This document shows positions 22,138 to 32,970 of a stretch of 64,000 bases of DNA, in pieces. The DNA comes from Berberis thunbergii. Taxonomy: Eukaryota > Streptophyta > Magnoliopsida > Ranunculales > Berberidaceae. Location of the stretch: the NCBI GenBank assembly GCA_003290165.1, contig QNQO01002039.1, forward strand, positions 85,744-149,743, read 5' to 3'. The notes below the pieces were generated by a model. That model was not told the DNA's origin, searched no databases, and saw nothing but the letters and a program-made list of their open reading frames with translations. Made by a program: the position numbers and the translations under genes. The first letter of the stretch is position 1, and every line of letters begins with the position of its first letter.

Positions 22138-23189
22138 TAGGGATCGCAACGGGGCGGATTTGAGCAAATCCATCCCCGATCCGTCCCGCCAATCCGTTAA
22201 AATTTTTAATCTAAATCCATAACCGCCCCGTGCGGATATCCGCCCCGCCCCGCCAATCCGCACAAAATTATAACAAAAAATTAAAAAATTCTCAGAATTA
22301 TAACAAAATTATTACAAAATATCTGAATTCGTACAAAAAAAATACAAAAAATTCTAAATTAAAATTTACAAATAATTCATACAAAAAAATTAAAAAATAC
22401 AAAAACAAAATCAATCTCTTCTTCTGGATCTGATATTGGATCTGAATCTGCCTCTGGATCTGCTTCTGGATCTGATCTGATCTGATCTGAGATTAGAGCT
22501 GATCTGATGAGATCTGAGATCAGAGCTGATCTGATGAGATCTGAGATCGAGATCGAGAGATCAGATCTGATCTGAGATCAAATTTGATCAGATCTTAGAT
22601 CTGGATCTAAGATCAGAGAAGGAGAAGGAGAAGGGGCGACGACTGGACGACGACGCCTTCCCTGTGAGCCTGTGAGAGAGATCAGAGAAGAAGAGGCGGA
22701 CGACCCCCGCCTTCGCTATGGTCCTCCGCCTGTGCTCTGTGTGTGTGTGAAAGGCAGAGAGGGAGAGGCATTCGGCGGCTTCGCAGCCTTCACTCTTGAA
22801 TCGCTCGGCCCCTGTGCCGTGTGTGAGTGTGAAAGGCAGAGAGGGAGAGAGAGGCGGGCGTGTGTGAGGGAGGGAATGGAATGAAGTGTTCGAGGCAGAG
22901 AGGGTCTGAGGGAGAGGCGGGCGTGTGTGTGAGTGAGGGAATGAGGGAAAGGGTTAAGGGTTTAATCCCTTTATAAAGGGTAAGGGTATTATTGTAATGT
23001 TACCTAATGAACGGATAAACGGATATCCGCGGGGCGGATATGGCCAAATCCGTATCCGCCCCGAATATTTAATGGATGTTTTTTAAATATCCGTATCCGT
23101 CCCAAAATTCGTTTAGACATATCCAAAACCGTCCCAAATGAATTGGGTGGGGCGGATATCCGTGAAAATCCGCCCCACTGCCATCCCTA
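22138..23189. mobile_element. Non-autonomous hAT-like element, family 1, copy 1
   Basis: A 1052-bp element with a perfect 8-bp duplication ATTAGAAG (22130-22137, 23190-23197). Its ends are TAGGGATCGCAACGGGGCGG and the inverse of TAGGGATGGCAGTGGGGCGG. The ends resemble Ac-type TIRs (TAGGGATG), and 8-bp duplications are usual for hAT. Long GC-rich arms (ccgccccgccaatccg) fold back on each other. The centre has A-rich DNA, a GATC-dense block (22480-22620) and GAGGGAGAG-rich low-complexity sequence. No transposase is present. Confidence 0.88.
22475..22620. repeat. GATC-dense tandem block
   Basis: Words gatctgatctga, gatctgagatcagagctgatctgatga and relatives recur in tandem, giving a very high density of GATC and AGATCT. 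The same kind of block occupies the corresponding position of the sister element at about 29080-29330. Confidence 0.75.
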
Positions 23190-23197
23190 ATTAGAAG

Positions 23198-24000
23198 GTG
23201 TTGTTCAACTAAGACGTTTCTCTAGAGAATCGTTAATATATCATGTTGGACACGTGTGCATCATCCTTCAATTTTATTAATAACATCTTCTCTTACAATT
23301 CTAGCTTTTAGAGAAATTCTTGTTTCACATTACATCAAAGCTCTGTTTCAAATCTCTCCAATGTGATTGTTGTTATGCTCATTTCACTTTGGCTGATACT
23401 TGGCACGTTTTGTTGTTATCACTTAAAATTGTCTTATTTGGTCACCGTCTGACTTGATTGAAGTTCATCAATGTAGGTGGTTCACTTCATAACATTCTAT
23501 GCTCCATTCTAGGGGTGCCATTATCTTCAACGGACTTACATACCTCCAAGTGATACGCACGCTTAGCAATGCTACTCGTGTATCAGGATGTACGTAAAGA
23601 TGATAAATAGAACCCTAACATATGTAGGTGAGAGGCATCGGATTTTGCTACAACTGCAATAGAAGCTGGTGTGCTGACCATGGGATACCTTTTAACGTCA
23701 ATAATCAGCCATGTTTCTGTCTGGAATCCCTATAAAGTTGGCACCAGGAGTAAGTAGGAACTGCCTCCTTCTCCTTTCAGGAATTATAAATGTCGAGGAA
23801 GCCAGCGAGGGAGGGAGAGAGGGAAGGAGGGGACCCTCTCAGGGAAGGAGGGGACCCTCTCATATACCCTTGTCCATACACCCTTCAAGCGAATCCTCTT
23901 CGGGTTTTGGAGCGTGGTCCATCAATCAGCTATGACGCCTGCTTCTATTCTTCCTCGAAATATATCTATATCCACTTCTCGATGCTAGACCTGTGAGCTC
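23198..24000. other. Unassigned stretch with a partial hairpin-MITE arm
   Basis: No gene is recognised. From about 23788 the left arm of the hairpin MITE family appears (gtcgaggaagccagcgaggg). It is followed by a 20-base tandem duplication (agggaaggaggggaccctct at about 23823 and 23844). No matching right arm is visible, so the copy is truncated. Confidence 0.5.
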
Positions 24001-24252
24001 ATCTTCACCAAGTCTTGTGCAAACATGCTTACTCACTCATCAGGATGAAGCGTCCCCTGATCTGGAACAACGCCACCACCACCCTTCACGGTCATCACAA
24101 TCCTCAAACTCTCCTTCATGACTTTTCCTTTATCAAGAACAACTGACCATTTACTGCGAGACGGCTCAACAGGATCTGGATGCAGAGGAGGAAGAGAAGT
24201 ATCCAAAGGGCCCTCCAACACTTCTAACCGCGACCCTCGACAAGATGGTGAA

Positions 24253-25279
24253 TAGGGGGGACATCCCATCCCGCGATCCCGATCCCATCCCGTCCCGTCC
24301 CGATTTTTTGGGTCTTAATGGGATTGAATAATTCCATTCCGATCCCGTCCCAATCTAGAATGGGATGGGATGGGATGAAGATTTTCAATCCCGCCAATCC
24401 CCTCCCGAGCTAATTTTTCATATTTATTATTAATATTTTTATTTATTTATTTATTTATTTTAAGATTGCAATATTTTGATGCCCATATAAAGCCTTTTGA
24501 GATTCTGCTAAGGAATGAGCAATTGCAAAAGTTCCATTGGCTGGAAGTTGCACATCTGTTGCACGGATGAGATTAAAATCAATCAGCTCTGCAAACTCAA
24601 ATGTGGCCATCACAGAGATTGCCAGCAAAATAATACAATTTCTCTCACAAAATAAGAAACTTTTTTCCAGTGACACTGAACTTACTAGCATAGACTACTT
24701 TTCTACTTCAACACTAGACGCGTATGAGTATGATTTTGCAATTAAAGATAGCAAACCTGATCCATCCCACCAAATTGTGTCCCAATGTGGTGTTCACATT
24801 CATAGGTAAGCTAGACAATCTCTTTCTGCAGAATAAAGTACAGATCGGTATCCAACATTAGAGCTCATTGGTATGTGAACATCAATGAAATATCAGTAGA
24901 TGGAGGTTCTTCATGGTATGAGTTTGATTTGTTTGTATAATTGATGCCACTTGTAAGTTGTTCATTGTCATTATAAGTATAAAATAAGGAAGCAATCATA
25001 CTAGTAAGAGGCTAACAACAACGTGAGTAATAAGATGATTGTCAATTTTTTCCAGTAAGACCCAAATTAAATAATCAAACTCATGCATTTAGTCAGTAAA
25101 TTGCAGATTGATTAAAGAAAATGAAATGCATATAATCAGAGCACGCTGATCCCGTCCCGTCTCAAACCTGTTTGGGATGGGACAAGGTCGGGATGAGGTT
25201 TTTCCCATCCCGTCCCATCCCGATCCCATATGAACGGGATGGGTTTATCTCGTCCCATCCCGTCCCGTGCTCACCCCTA
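24253..25279. mobile_element. Non-autonomous hAT-like element, family 2, copy 1
   Basis: A 1027-bp element flanked by 8-bp ATGGTGAA / ATGATGAA (7 of 8 identical). Its ends read TAGGGGGGACATCCCATCCCG and, inverted, TAGGGGTGAGCACGGGACGG. Many cccgtcccgatccc words lie near both ends. An ATTT-type microsatellite lies at about 24425-24462. The same family occurs at 59044-59886. No transposase is visible. Confidence 0.82.
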
Positions 25280-25989
25280 ATGATGAACCACGCAGACTAC
25301 AAGAAACATGATCGACACCACGACCGCTCTAAGGCAATTCACCAGTGGGGCGATCAGATTCCACTACCTTGGGCGAATCTTCAAAAGGGCCTTTTATCGG
25401 AACGACCCCACATGAATCAGCACTAGCAGAAGCCGCCATTGCAACCCGCAACCAAACGATCATTCAGAACCTCGACCTGCACGTCACTAAGTTTTGACCC
25501 ATCTGTGACTTCCGCTAACCTCAGATAATCTTTCTCCAAGCTGGGAACGTTAGACTCCGCCTCAACAGGCCTAGTAGACTCGCTCTCCTTTCTTGATGGA
25601 ACGGGTTGTGCCGAATATGAACCAGTTCTAACACGTGCTTTTTTTCATAAAGGAAGCAAGCGTTTCAGACGACTCCTCCACGTCAGATAGGACATGAGCA
25701 TTGGCTCTAGTAGCCTTTCTCTTTCTGAAAGGGCCCCCATCTTCCAACTTGATGCGCGTCTCTCGGTACAATGTGGGAACTATATGCAATTGTCCCACGA
25801 TCCACTACGGATGAAGTTGAAAACTCTGATTACATCAGTCACCTCCCTCTGAGGCAAGTCACAGAATTTCTCCATGGTGGTTCACTCTTCCAAAGTAATA
25901 GAAGTAGTGGGGAATCCCCTGCAGAAGAACATGAGCAATGGTTTGTTAACCTATGGTCAAGCGCATAAAAATTGCAATTAAAGAGTCGA

Positions 25990-26680
25990 ACTTACGAAGC
26001 GGTCTGTACTTTCATTCGAGCGAACAAACCTTGAATAAAAAATACTTCGAATCTGTAGGGGCCAAGAAATAAAACTTCTGGCAGAACTTAAAGTCATCAG
26101 GTAGTTTATTGAAGCACTTCGGAGTCCTCAACTTGTAGAAAGTATTGCTCTGCAGTCGAGGAGTGGTAAGTAACTAGATCACCCGCGGTGTCATGCTAAC
26201 GCCAGTTTCATTGGCACAGAGCAAAATCATGAGGATAACCCTGTATCCGTTGGGTCCCAACCGAGCCGAAGGAACCCCTGGCATATTCAAGAATTCCCAG
26301 ATCATGTCCAAAATCGGGAAACACACTCCAGTTTGAAGCATTCCTCGGTGTAAATAGATAAGACCATCTAGAGGCAACATTGGCGTCTAGTCGCCCGTTA
26401 GAAGGTACAACGGAAGATCCTCCTGGAGTCCAAACCTAATAATGATTTCAGCAAGACTACATTCAGACAACAACCTGTCTTCAAAAAACTCTAGGCCCTC
26501 GGCCAAGACAACATCATCAAGAAGATCTTCTCGGGCCATGGGGGATACAAACAAATTCTTCTAATTAGAACGATATCTATGAAAGCAAAAAAAAGTAGAA
26601 GAGTCAAACGCTGCACTACGGATAACCTATATAGGCGATGGGTCCCCGCGTCTTTTCTACTGAACCAACGCACATTCAAT
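25990..26680 (-). pseudogene. Degenerate antisense ORF, gypsy-type PF04195-like protein
   Basis: Broken frames on the minus strand read FPILDMIWEFLNMPGVPSA.., LGPNGYRVILMILLCANETG and KCFNKLPDDFKFCQKFYFLA. The spacing of a hydrophobic-Pro segment, then P..LGPNGYR, then the F..LP..FKFWK..FF-type block recalls the 'putative gypsy type transposase' domain found in extra ORFs of Tat retrotransposons. Stops separate the pieces. The assignment rests on pattern memory and is tentative. Confidence 0.45.
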
Positions 26681-26798
26681 TAATACAATATGCGACTCAA
26701 GCAACAATTCAGATTCAGTCATCATGAGAGGCACATCCCTTCCAGATACAACTTAACAAACTGATGTGATGGCCCGCTCACTCGGGGGGAGTAGCTGA

Positions 26799-27451
26799 TG
26801 ATACATAAAACGGTCACACTCCCAAGCTGTACATGCGTCATGATGATCTCGAGGAATTACGGGTTCAAGCAACAACCCAATACGGATCCAGCCCGAGCGG
26901 TTCTCAGCCCGTTCAACTTCAGCCCACCAGGCGGGCTCGAACTCTCACATCACGCTTGGCCCACACGTCTCACAGCTATCCACGATACCCATAAGCCCTT
27001 TTTTAGGCAAGTATCTCGAGGATCTGCTACGGATAGGCAATCACAACTGCTATTTGCTTTCAACTAGGAAGCAAACACAGGGAAACTCCCTTCCATGGAA
27101 TGCTCTCGGATTGGAAACCATCTCCCGCGTCTCGAGGAGCATGGAGCTAACAGGAAACTTTTCTCCTACAACACGACTCCTAATTAGAGAGGGATCTCCA
27201 CAATAATTTCCTCCATATTCTATGCCTACGATGGCCTAATCAACTCATGACTCCTTGTATTATAAATAAGACATGAGGTTGGTAAGCAAGGTACGCTACA
27301 AAATCTATGTTACAACATTACACCTTCCTCAGATCCATGTATGACTTTAGCATGGAAGTGCCATCGGCCACCCCACAATGGTCTGTGGCTCACGTGTGCT
27401 ACTTGTATAGGTCAAACAGGTCAGAGCAGGGAGCGAAAAATGATTGCATCA
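26799..27451 (+). repeat. LTR of the Tat-type element
   Basis: It starts TGATACATAA immediately after the polypurine tract and ends TTGCATCA, giving inverted TGAT(A/G)C ends. A TATA box (attataaataag) occurs at about 27260. The last 100 bases (gcatggaagtgccatcggcc .. gcatca) resemble the end of the LTR at 34352-34904. A trinucleotide ATT run follows at 27451-27470, where a primer binding site would otherwise be expected. Confidence 0.65.
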
Positions 27452-28051
27452 TTATTATTATTATTATTAACGTTTTTGTGTGTGGGGAAGAGGGATGATT
27501 CAGTTCTAAGTAGATCACAATCCTTACATTTTAACTCACTCATTAATAGTTTCAAAACTTAAAATATCAAATTTTATGAAATGCAAATTAATCAATTTGT
27601 TATTCAATGTTGCAAACTACATGACTTCAATAATCATTGGATTTGATTGGGTTAGGCTTTAAGTTGGTGATTTATGTCAATTTACACTTTTCAAAACACA
27701 TTTAATAGAGCCAGAATTATCACAAACTTGTTTTTTTATTTTTTATTTTTTGGTGGACATGATTTCAGCTATAAAAAAAAGACTACATTGTTTACCTCTT
27801 AACTCAGATCGTTAATAGCCCCAAACTTGAAATGTCAAAAAATCAAGAAAATTAGTCTACATGAATAATACTCAAGTTCTTAGTTTATTCACAAAAATTA
27901 TTATTTGTGAAACTGACATTGATTCATCTATTTGTCATTGGGAATACATCAAAGCTACAAAAATCTTTTCAACAAATGATAAATGAAGTTGAGGAGGCTA
28001 CCAAGAACAACAAAAAACTATGACCAATCATTGCAATGAGCTATAGCGGGC

Positions 28052-28094
<43 letters not shown>

Positions 28095-28756
28095 AAATAA
28101 ATAAATAAATTAACGTGACACTTTTTGCTCCATTAGATATGTTTTGGAGAGTGATTGTAGAAATTAAATGTCAAAAATATCAACTAGCCTAACCTAACCA
28201 GTGAAAACAATTGGTTGGTCATAATTACAATCATTAATAAAAGAGTCTTTGTTGGTCGTAAAAGTGTAAAAATAGGTTTTGTATTTATTTAGAAAGGGTA
28301 AAAATATAGAACTTTATGAGTTAACCTGGGTTGATAAAAGAATCATTGTTGGTTATAAAAATATAAAAGCAGGTAAAAATTAGTCATTACATCAAATACA
28401 ATATTTAAATGTTTTATTATGTGAAAAAATAGGCCTTAAAAGTCATTTTTCGTATTAATTGACTTTATTGATGCATATTTACGATGGGAAAGCCTGGCGT
28501 GGTATTATAGTGTATCAACGGTGGATAAGCAACTGTCTATAAGGGATTGAACATCAAGACTAATCAGTCGAAGCTTGCAATCAAGTTTTGAAGCACAATA
28601 TGTAGCTACTTCATGCCTTGGGAAGCTGTTACTTGGAGATGTTGAAAGGGTCTACAAGCACCCATTTTGTTGGACTGTCTCAATCTGGTTCAAGCACTCA
28701 GGGGCCACATCGATCACCTCAATTGGCAACAAACTTCATTTATTTCAGCTTTTCAT
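27452..28756. other. Intergenic stretch with microsatellites and a weak copia trace
   Basis: An (AAT)n run occupies 28052-28090, followed by (AAAT)n to 28111. At 28575-28630 the reading SSFEAQYVATSC recalls the copia RNase H motif (EAEY.A.TS), but nothing else supports it. No gene is recognised. Confidence 0.4.
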
Positions 28757-30006
28757 TAGGGATGGCAACGCGGATTGGGGGAATTTGAGCAAATCCATTC
28801 CCGATCAGTCAGTAAAAACGGATTTTCAATTCGCCCCGCTAATTCGTTTGCAATTTTAATCAAAATTCATAACCGCCCCGTGCGGATGCACGGATATCCG
28901 CCCCGCCCCGCCAATCCGCACAAAATTATAACAAAAAATAAAAAAATCAATCCTTGAATTTGTACAAAAAAATACAAAAAATTCTGAATTACAATTTACA
29001 AAGAATTCGTACTAAAAAATTATGAATTACAATTTACAAAGAATTCGTACCAAAAAAAAAAAAAAAAATCAATCTCTGGATCTGATTTCAGATTTAGATC
29101 TGTGATCTGATTTCAGATCTGATCTAATGAGATCTGAGATCAGATCAGATAGATCATAATCATCATATCAGATAGATCATATCATTTCTGAAATCAGATC
29201 AGATCTGATCTGTCATAATCATCATATCAGATAGATCATATCAGATCTGAAATCAGATCAGATCAAATCTAAGATCAAATTTGATCAGATCCAAGATAAA
29301 ATTTGATCAGATCTTATTGCTAAGATCAGAGAAGGAGATTCGGAGAAGGAGATTCGGAGAAGGAGAATGGGCGGTCTCCAAGCTTCAAGATCTCTGTGAG
29401 AGGGAGATATGAGATCTCTCTGCGAGGAAGGTAGATCGCGGCGTGAGGGAGCAATGAGGCAGATCTCTCGCGGTCGACGCGGTGTGAGGGATCTCTCGTG
29501 GTCGATGTGGTGTAAGGGAGCAGGGAGGCAGATCTCTCGAGGGAGCAGGGAGGCAGAATGACAGATCTTTCGAGGGACTAAGGGATGCAGATCTCTCGCG
29601 GCGTGAGGAGAGCAGGGAGGATTTCGCAGCCGCGCGGTGTGAGGGAGGGAGGGAGATCGCTGCTCTGTGAGAGGGAGGAGCTTGGTGCTCTGTGAGAGGG
29701 AGAGTTTGGTGAAGGTGAGGGAGCGATTGGATTTGGTGTGAGGGAGCGAATTAGCGATTGTGATTTGTTAAAAAAGAGTTAATCCTTTATATAGGTGAAT
29801 GACACTTTTGTAAATTTGTTGGTTTAATGGATATCTGCGGGGCTTGCGGGGCGGATATGGCCAAATCCGTATCCGCCCCGAATAGTGAACGAATATTTTT
29901 TGGATACCCGAAACTACCCGAAAATCCATTCAGCCATATCCAAAATCGCCCCAAACAGATTGGATGGGGCGAATATCCGTGAAAATTTGCCCCACTACCA
30001 TCCCTA
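28757..30006. mobile_element. Non-autonomous hAT-like element, family 1, copy 2
   Basis: A 1250-bp element with a perfect 8-bp duplication CTTTTCAT (28749-28756, 30007-30014) and TAGGGATGGCAACG.. ends. It shares GC-rich arms, the A-rich stretch, the GATC-dense block (29080-29330) and a GAGGGAGCAGGGAGGCAG-type minisatellite (29440-29710) with the copy at 22138. No transposase is visible. Confidence 0.88.
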
Positions 30007-30014
30007 CTTTTCAT

Positions 30015-30673
30015 TTAGAACATGAGTTGATAGACTATAGTAAGATTTTTTTGTACGTAAAGAGCATAATGAGCTATCACACTCCCTAGCTTAGAACTCG
30101 TTTGCGAGTTAATTATTTGGTTTAATGCATTATGAATAGAAATCATTTTTAAAAAGAATATTAATATCCTCATTTTAAATAACATGGCGAGAAATCATTG
30201 AATTTAGTAACCTCTCGTCCAATATTTTGCAAATATGGAACAAACATAGGAATAAATTATTATTACCTAAATCATTGAAATTTAGTGACATCTCATCCAA
30301 TATTTTGAATGGGGTTTCTGAATAAAATTATTACCTAAATCATTTAAATTTAGTAACATCTCATCCACTATTATGAATGGGGTTTATGAATACGCAACTA
30401 TGTATGTAGTCTTGATATTTGCTTCTATTAAGCACCACCTAAATCAATTTTTTTATGAAGTCATGATTTATTAAAACATACAGAATAAATTATTACCTAA
30501 ATCATTGAATGCAACTATGTATGTAGTCTTGATTTTTGCTTCTATTAAGCACCACCTAAATTAGTTACCTATCAAACCATAAATATGTCGCTATCAACTA
30601 TTTAAGGGATCGTGTGTGCCATGAGAATTGTAAATTTGTATAGAAGAAGTATAATAAGAGCTTTTAAATAACG
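30015..30673. repeat. Upstream region of SPH block C with local duplications
   Basis: The word ttacctaaatcatt recurs at about 30264, 30330 and 30490. A segment of about 50 bases (gcaactatgtatgtagtctt .. agcaccacctaaat) is present at about 30390 and again at 30511. From about 30548 the sequence matches the upstream part of SPH blocks A, B and D, including tataataag near the start codon. Confidence 0.65.
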
Positions 30674-31285
30674 ATGGGAAGGTTTTATCTAATTGCCTTC
30701 AACCCGTCTAATTGTTGAGGGAATGGGCGAGGAAAACAGCGAGGGAGGGGAGACCGTTCATCCCCCTCGAAATGCATGCAAAGAAAATGACTGTACGCAT
30801 TTCGAGGGGATGGACGGTCCCCCCTTCCCTCTCTCCCTCCCTCACTGTTTTCCTCGCCCATTCCCTATCTTTTCAATTGCCTTTCAATACCTTGCTCTGT
30901 AATCAGTCTACTTCTGTGCAAATGTACATCAGGACCATTTTCGAGGATACATGTCCATATCTATAATGACATATCTCCAAACACCATACTACAAATTCAT
31001 TGTCGGCAAAAGAATGAAGATAAGGGCGTGCATGCACTTGCTTTTAGAGGTGAAACAACATGGTCATTTTTTTGAGCCTGGAGAACTGAACTCTACAATT
31101 GCGACATGCAGGCAATAGACAATATGGGAAAGTTGCTTCATAAACATTTCAATGCATATGATGCTTCAGATCGTAAACATTTTAGAAGATGGTTAGAGAT
31201 CCTCTGGTCTGTCCGAGAGGATGGCTTATATTTAGACAATGGAAATGGTGATGGTTATGTTAAATTTGGTAGTTGGGATGCTTGA
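30674..31285 (+). pseudogene. SPH copy C, MITE-interrupted, one nonsense codon
   Basis: The reading starts MGRFYLIAF at 30674 and is cut by the hairpin MITE at 30700-30874 in the signal-peptide part. The mature region then reads RIHVHIYNDISPNT.., IHCRQKNEDKGVHALAF, TTWSFF, TGA where copy A has TGG, then AWRTELYNCDMQ, WLEILWSVREDGLYLDN and GSWDA, TGA (31283-31285). It keeps the family's IHC cysteine that copy A lost. If MITE and nonsense codon are ignored, the remaining frame is open, so inactivation may be fairly recent. Confidence 0.83.
30700..30874. mobile_element. Hairpin MITE (MULE-like), copy 2
   Basis: A 175-bp near-perfect inverted repeat flanked by AATTGCCTT on both sides (30691-30699, 30875-30883). 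Arms: gggcgaggaaaacagcgagg and the complementary cctcactgttttcctcgccc. The SPH copies without the insert (D, and A apart from one base) show a single copy of the target. The overlapping frames on both strands here are MITE palindrome, not genes. Confidence 0.87.
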
Positions 31286-31887
31286 AATGAGATCCAAATA
31301 CCCTATGAAATGTATTATCGTATTTCTTGTTGCAATTTGATTCAATAAATAAACTAAAGCATAATATATGCTTCTCTAGCATTGACAATCTAAATTATTG
31401 ACTTTACTCCATTTTTTTCATTGAACTTCACAACCCGCGACAAAAAGCTTTAAGAAGTGTAAATAAAATAAATAATAGTGCTAGGGACCTATCCCTATTA
31501 ACTCATCTTATTATCTCACCTGATGTGGATTATCCACGCCAACAAATTGAACTTTCTGTTGGGGTAAATTACTTCCCAAGCGAACATGGCAAGGTAAGTT
31601 ATTAACAGTTTCATTTTCGTATGTTTCTAGTTATTCGATCACCCTTCACCTTGTTAATTTCTCTCGCTAGCATGCTCTCATATTTTTCTCCAAACCCATT
31701 ATTGTAAAGCCTGGTGTGACTGTGGATTATCCACTCCAACAAATTGAACTTTTTGTTAAGGTAAATTACCTCCCAAAATGCGGCAAACATGGCATGGTAA
31801 GTTATTAACAGTTTCATTTTTCTTATGTCTCTAGTTATTCGATCACCCTTCACTGTGTTATTCTCAACCATATGCTATCATATTTTA
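31286..31887. repeat. SPH C-D spacer with an internal duplication
   Basis: It matches the A-B spacer, but an internal segment is doubled. The stretch with gtggattatccacgccaac .. ttattcgatcacccttcac at about 31525-31650 recurs at about 31720-31855. No gene is seen. Confidence 0.65.
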
Positions 31888-32078
31888 CAAAAATTTTAAT
31901 TGTTGAGGGAAGCAGCGAGGAAAATAGCGTGGGACCCCACAAGGGGAGGGGGAGGGAGAGCAGTCTATTTTCTTGGGATGCGTATGTTAAAAATTCAAAT
32001 ATGCATCCCGGAGGAAATGGATGGCTCTCCCTCCCTTGTGGGATCCCTCGCTGCCTCCCTCGACAATTAGACAGGTTC
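31888..32078. mobile_element. Hairpin MITE (MULE-like), copy 3
   Basis: A 191-bp inverted repeat with a perfect 9-bp duplication CATATTTTA (31879-31887, 32079-32087). The left end reads ..taattgttgagggaagcagc and the right end ..ccctcgacaattagacaggttc. The loop is AT-rich (tatgttaaaaattcaaatatg). Confidence 0.87.
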
Positions 32079-32121
32079 CATATTTTATCCAAACCTAAAT
32101 CAAAAATTCTCTATCTTATCT

Positions 32122-32310
32122 GAGCCCTTCTAGGGAGCGAGGTAAAGGAGCGAGGGATGGGTGTAATCACCCATCCTTCTCGAGATAAGCACATCACTAT
32201 GAAAATACACGCTGGAGCTCATCTCGAGGAGGAGGGATGGTTACAACCACTCCTCGCTCCCTTTCCCTCGACCCCTCCCTCGACCCCTCCCTCGACCCCA
32301 AGAATTTTCG
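32122..32310. mobile_element. Hairpin MITE (MULE-like), copy 4
   Basis: A 189-bp inverted repeat with 9-bp ATCTTATCT on both sides (32113-32121, 32311-32319). The arms contain ggagcgagggatgg and cctcgctccctttccctcga. The right arm ends in three tandem cctccctcgacc units. It sits only 43 bp from copy 3. Confidence 0.78.
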
Positions 32311-32319
32311 ATCTTATCT

Positions 32320-32694
32320 GCTTTCTTATTTTACTAGTAATTTCCATTTCAAATTTGTGTGCTTTGAATAGTTTCAAGCACCAATCCCTAGAAATAAAAC
32401 CAAATCACTCATATAAAGGATCATGGGATACACATCAAAGTGATACTGAACTCAGATTTTCAAAGATTGTTGAAGAAAGAGGATAAATTGATCATTCAAA
32501 ATTCACCTAAATTAGTTACCTTTCAAACCATGAGTATCTCGCTAACAACAGTAGTTTTAGAAAAGTAAGTTTTCTTTGTTTATAAAAAAAATGTCATTTT
32601 CTCTTTGGCGAGAGCCTTCACCATTTAAAGGGATCATGTTGCCGTTAATGTTTTATCTTAAAAAAGAGAGTATAATAAGACCTTTTAGACATAG
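32320..32694. repeat. SPH block D, upstream part
   Basis: It matches 21370-21890 upstream of copy B (atcaaagtgatactgaactc, ttaaagggatcatgttgccg, tataataagacctttta). The SINE of block B is absent at about 32595-32605. Confidence 0.7.
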
Positions 32695-32970
32695 ATGGGA
32701 AGGTGCTATCTAATTGCCTTTCAGTCCCTTGCTTCGGTAACTAGTTGATTATTCTGCAACTGTACATCAAAACTATTTTGTAGGATCTTGTCCTTATTTA
32801 TTTTGAAATATCTCCAAACATCGAGCTACAACTTCATTGCCAGCAAAAGAATGACGATAAGGGTGAGCAAACAGTACTTGCTCTTAAATATGAATTAACA
32901 TGGTCATTTGCGAGACCTGAAGTTTCTTCTGCTGTGAAAATGTAGTCTGCTGAAGATAAAATGATCTACC
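32695..32970 (+). pseudogene. SPH copy D, degraded
   Basis: The frame begins MGRCYLIAFQSLASVTS and meets a TGA, then continues LFCNCTS, which shows the original hydrophobic signal peptide best of the four copies. A one-base loss near 32790-32800 shifts the frame. The D.G...LAL and LTWSFARP part follows in the proper family order, and similarity stops near 32930. The second half is missing. Confidence 0.72.

Larger units (their letters stand above)
24001..27451 (+). mobile_element. 3' end of a Tat-type gypsy element with antisense ORF
   Basis: The segment has a degenerate ORF on the minus strand, then a polypurine tract (ctcggggggagtagc at 26781-26795) and an LTR (26799-27451) on the plus strand. 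An antisense extra ORF between pol and the 3' LTR is known for Tat-lineage gypsy elements. The LTR end resembles the one at 34352-34904, which is followed by a Tat-type gag. An hAT element is inserted at 24253-25279. Polymerase domains were not seen, and the left boundary is approximate. Confidence 0.6.

Noticed and set aside
28575..28640. copia RNase H remnant (SSFEAQYVATSC)
   Set aside because: Only one short motif fits and no neighbouring copia domain is visible; too weak for a separate feature.
30693..30966. Plus-strand frames with PPFPLSLPH-type sequence
   Set aside because: They translate the arms of the hairpin MITE at 30700-30874; the same kind of frames appears over every MITE copy.
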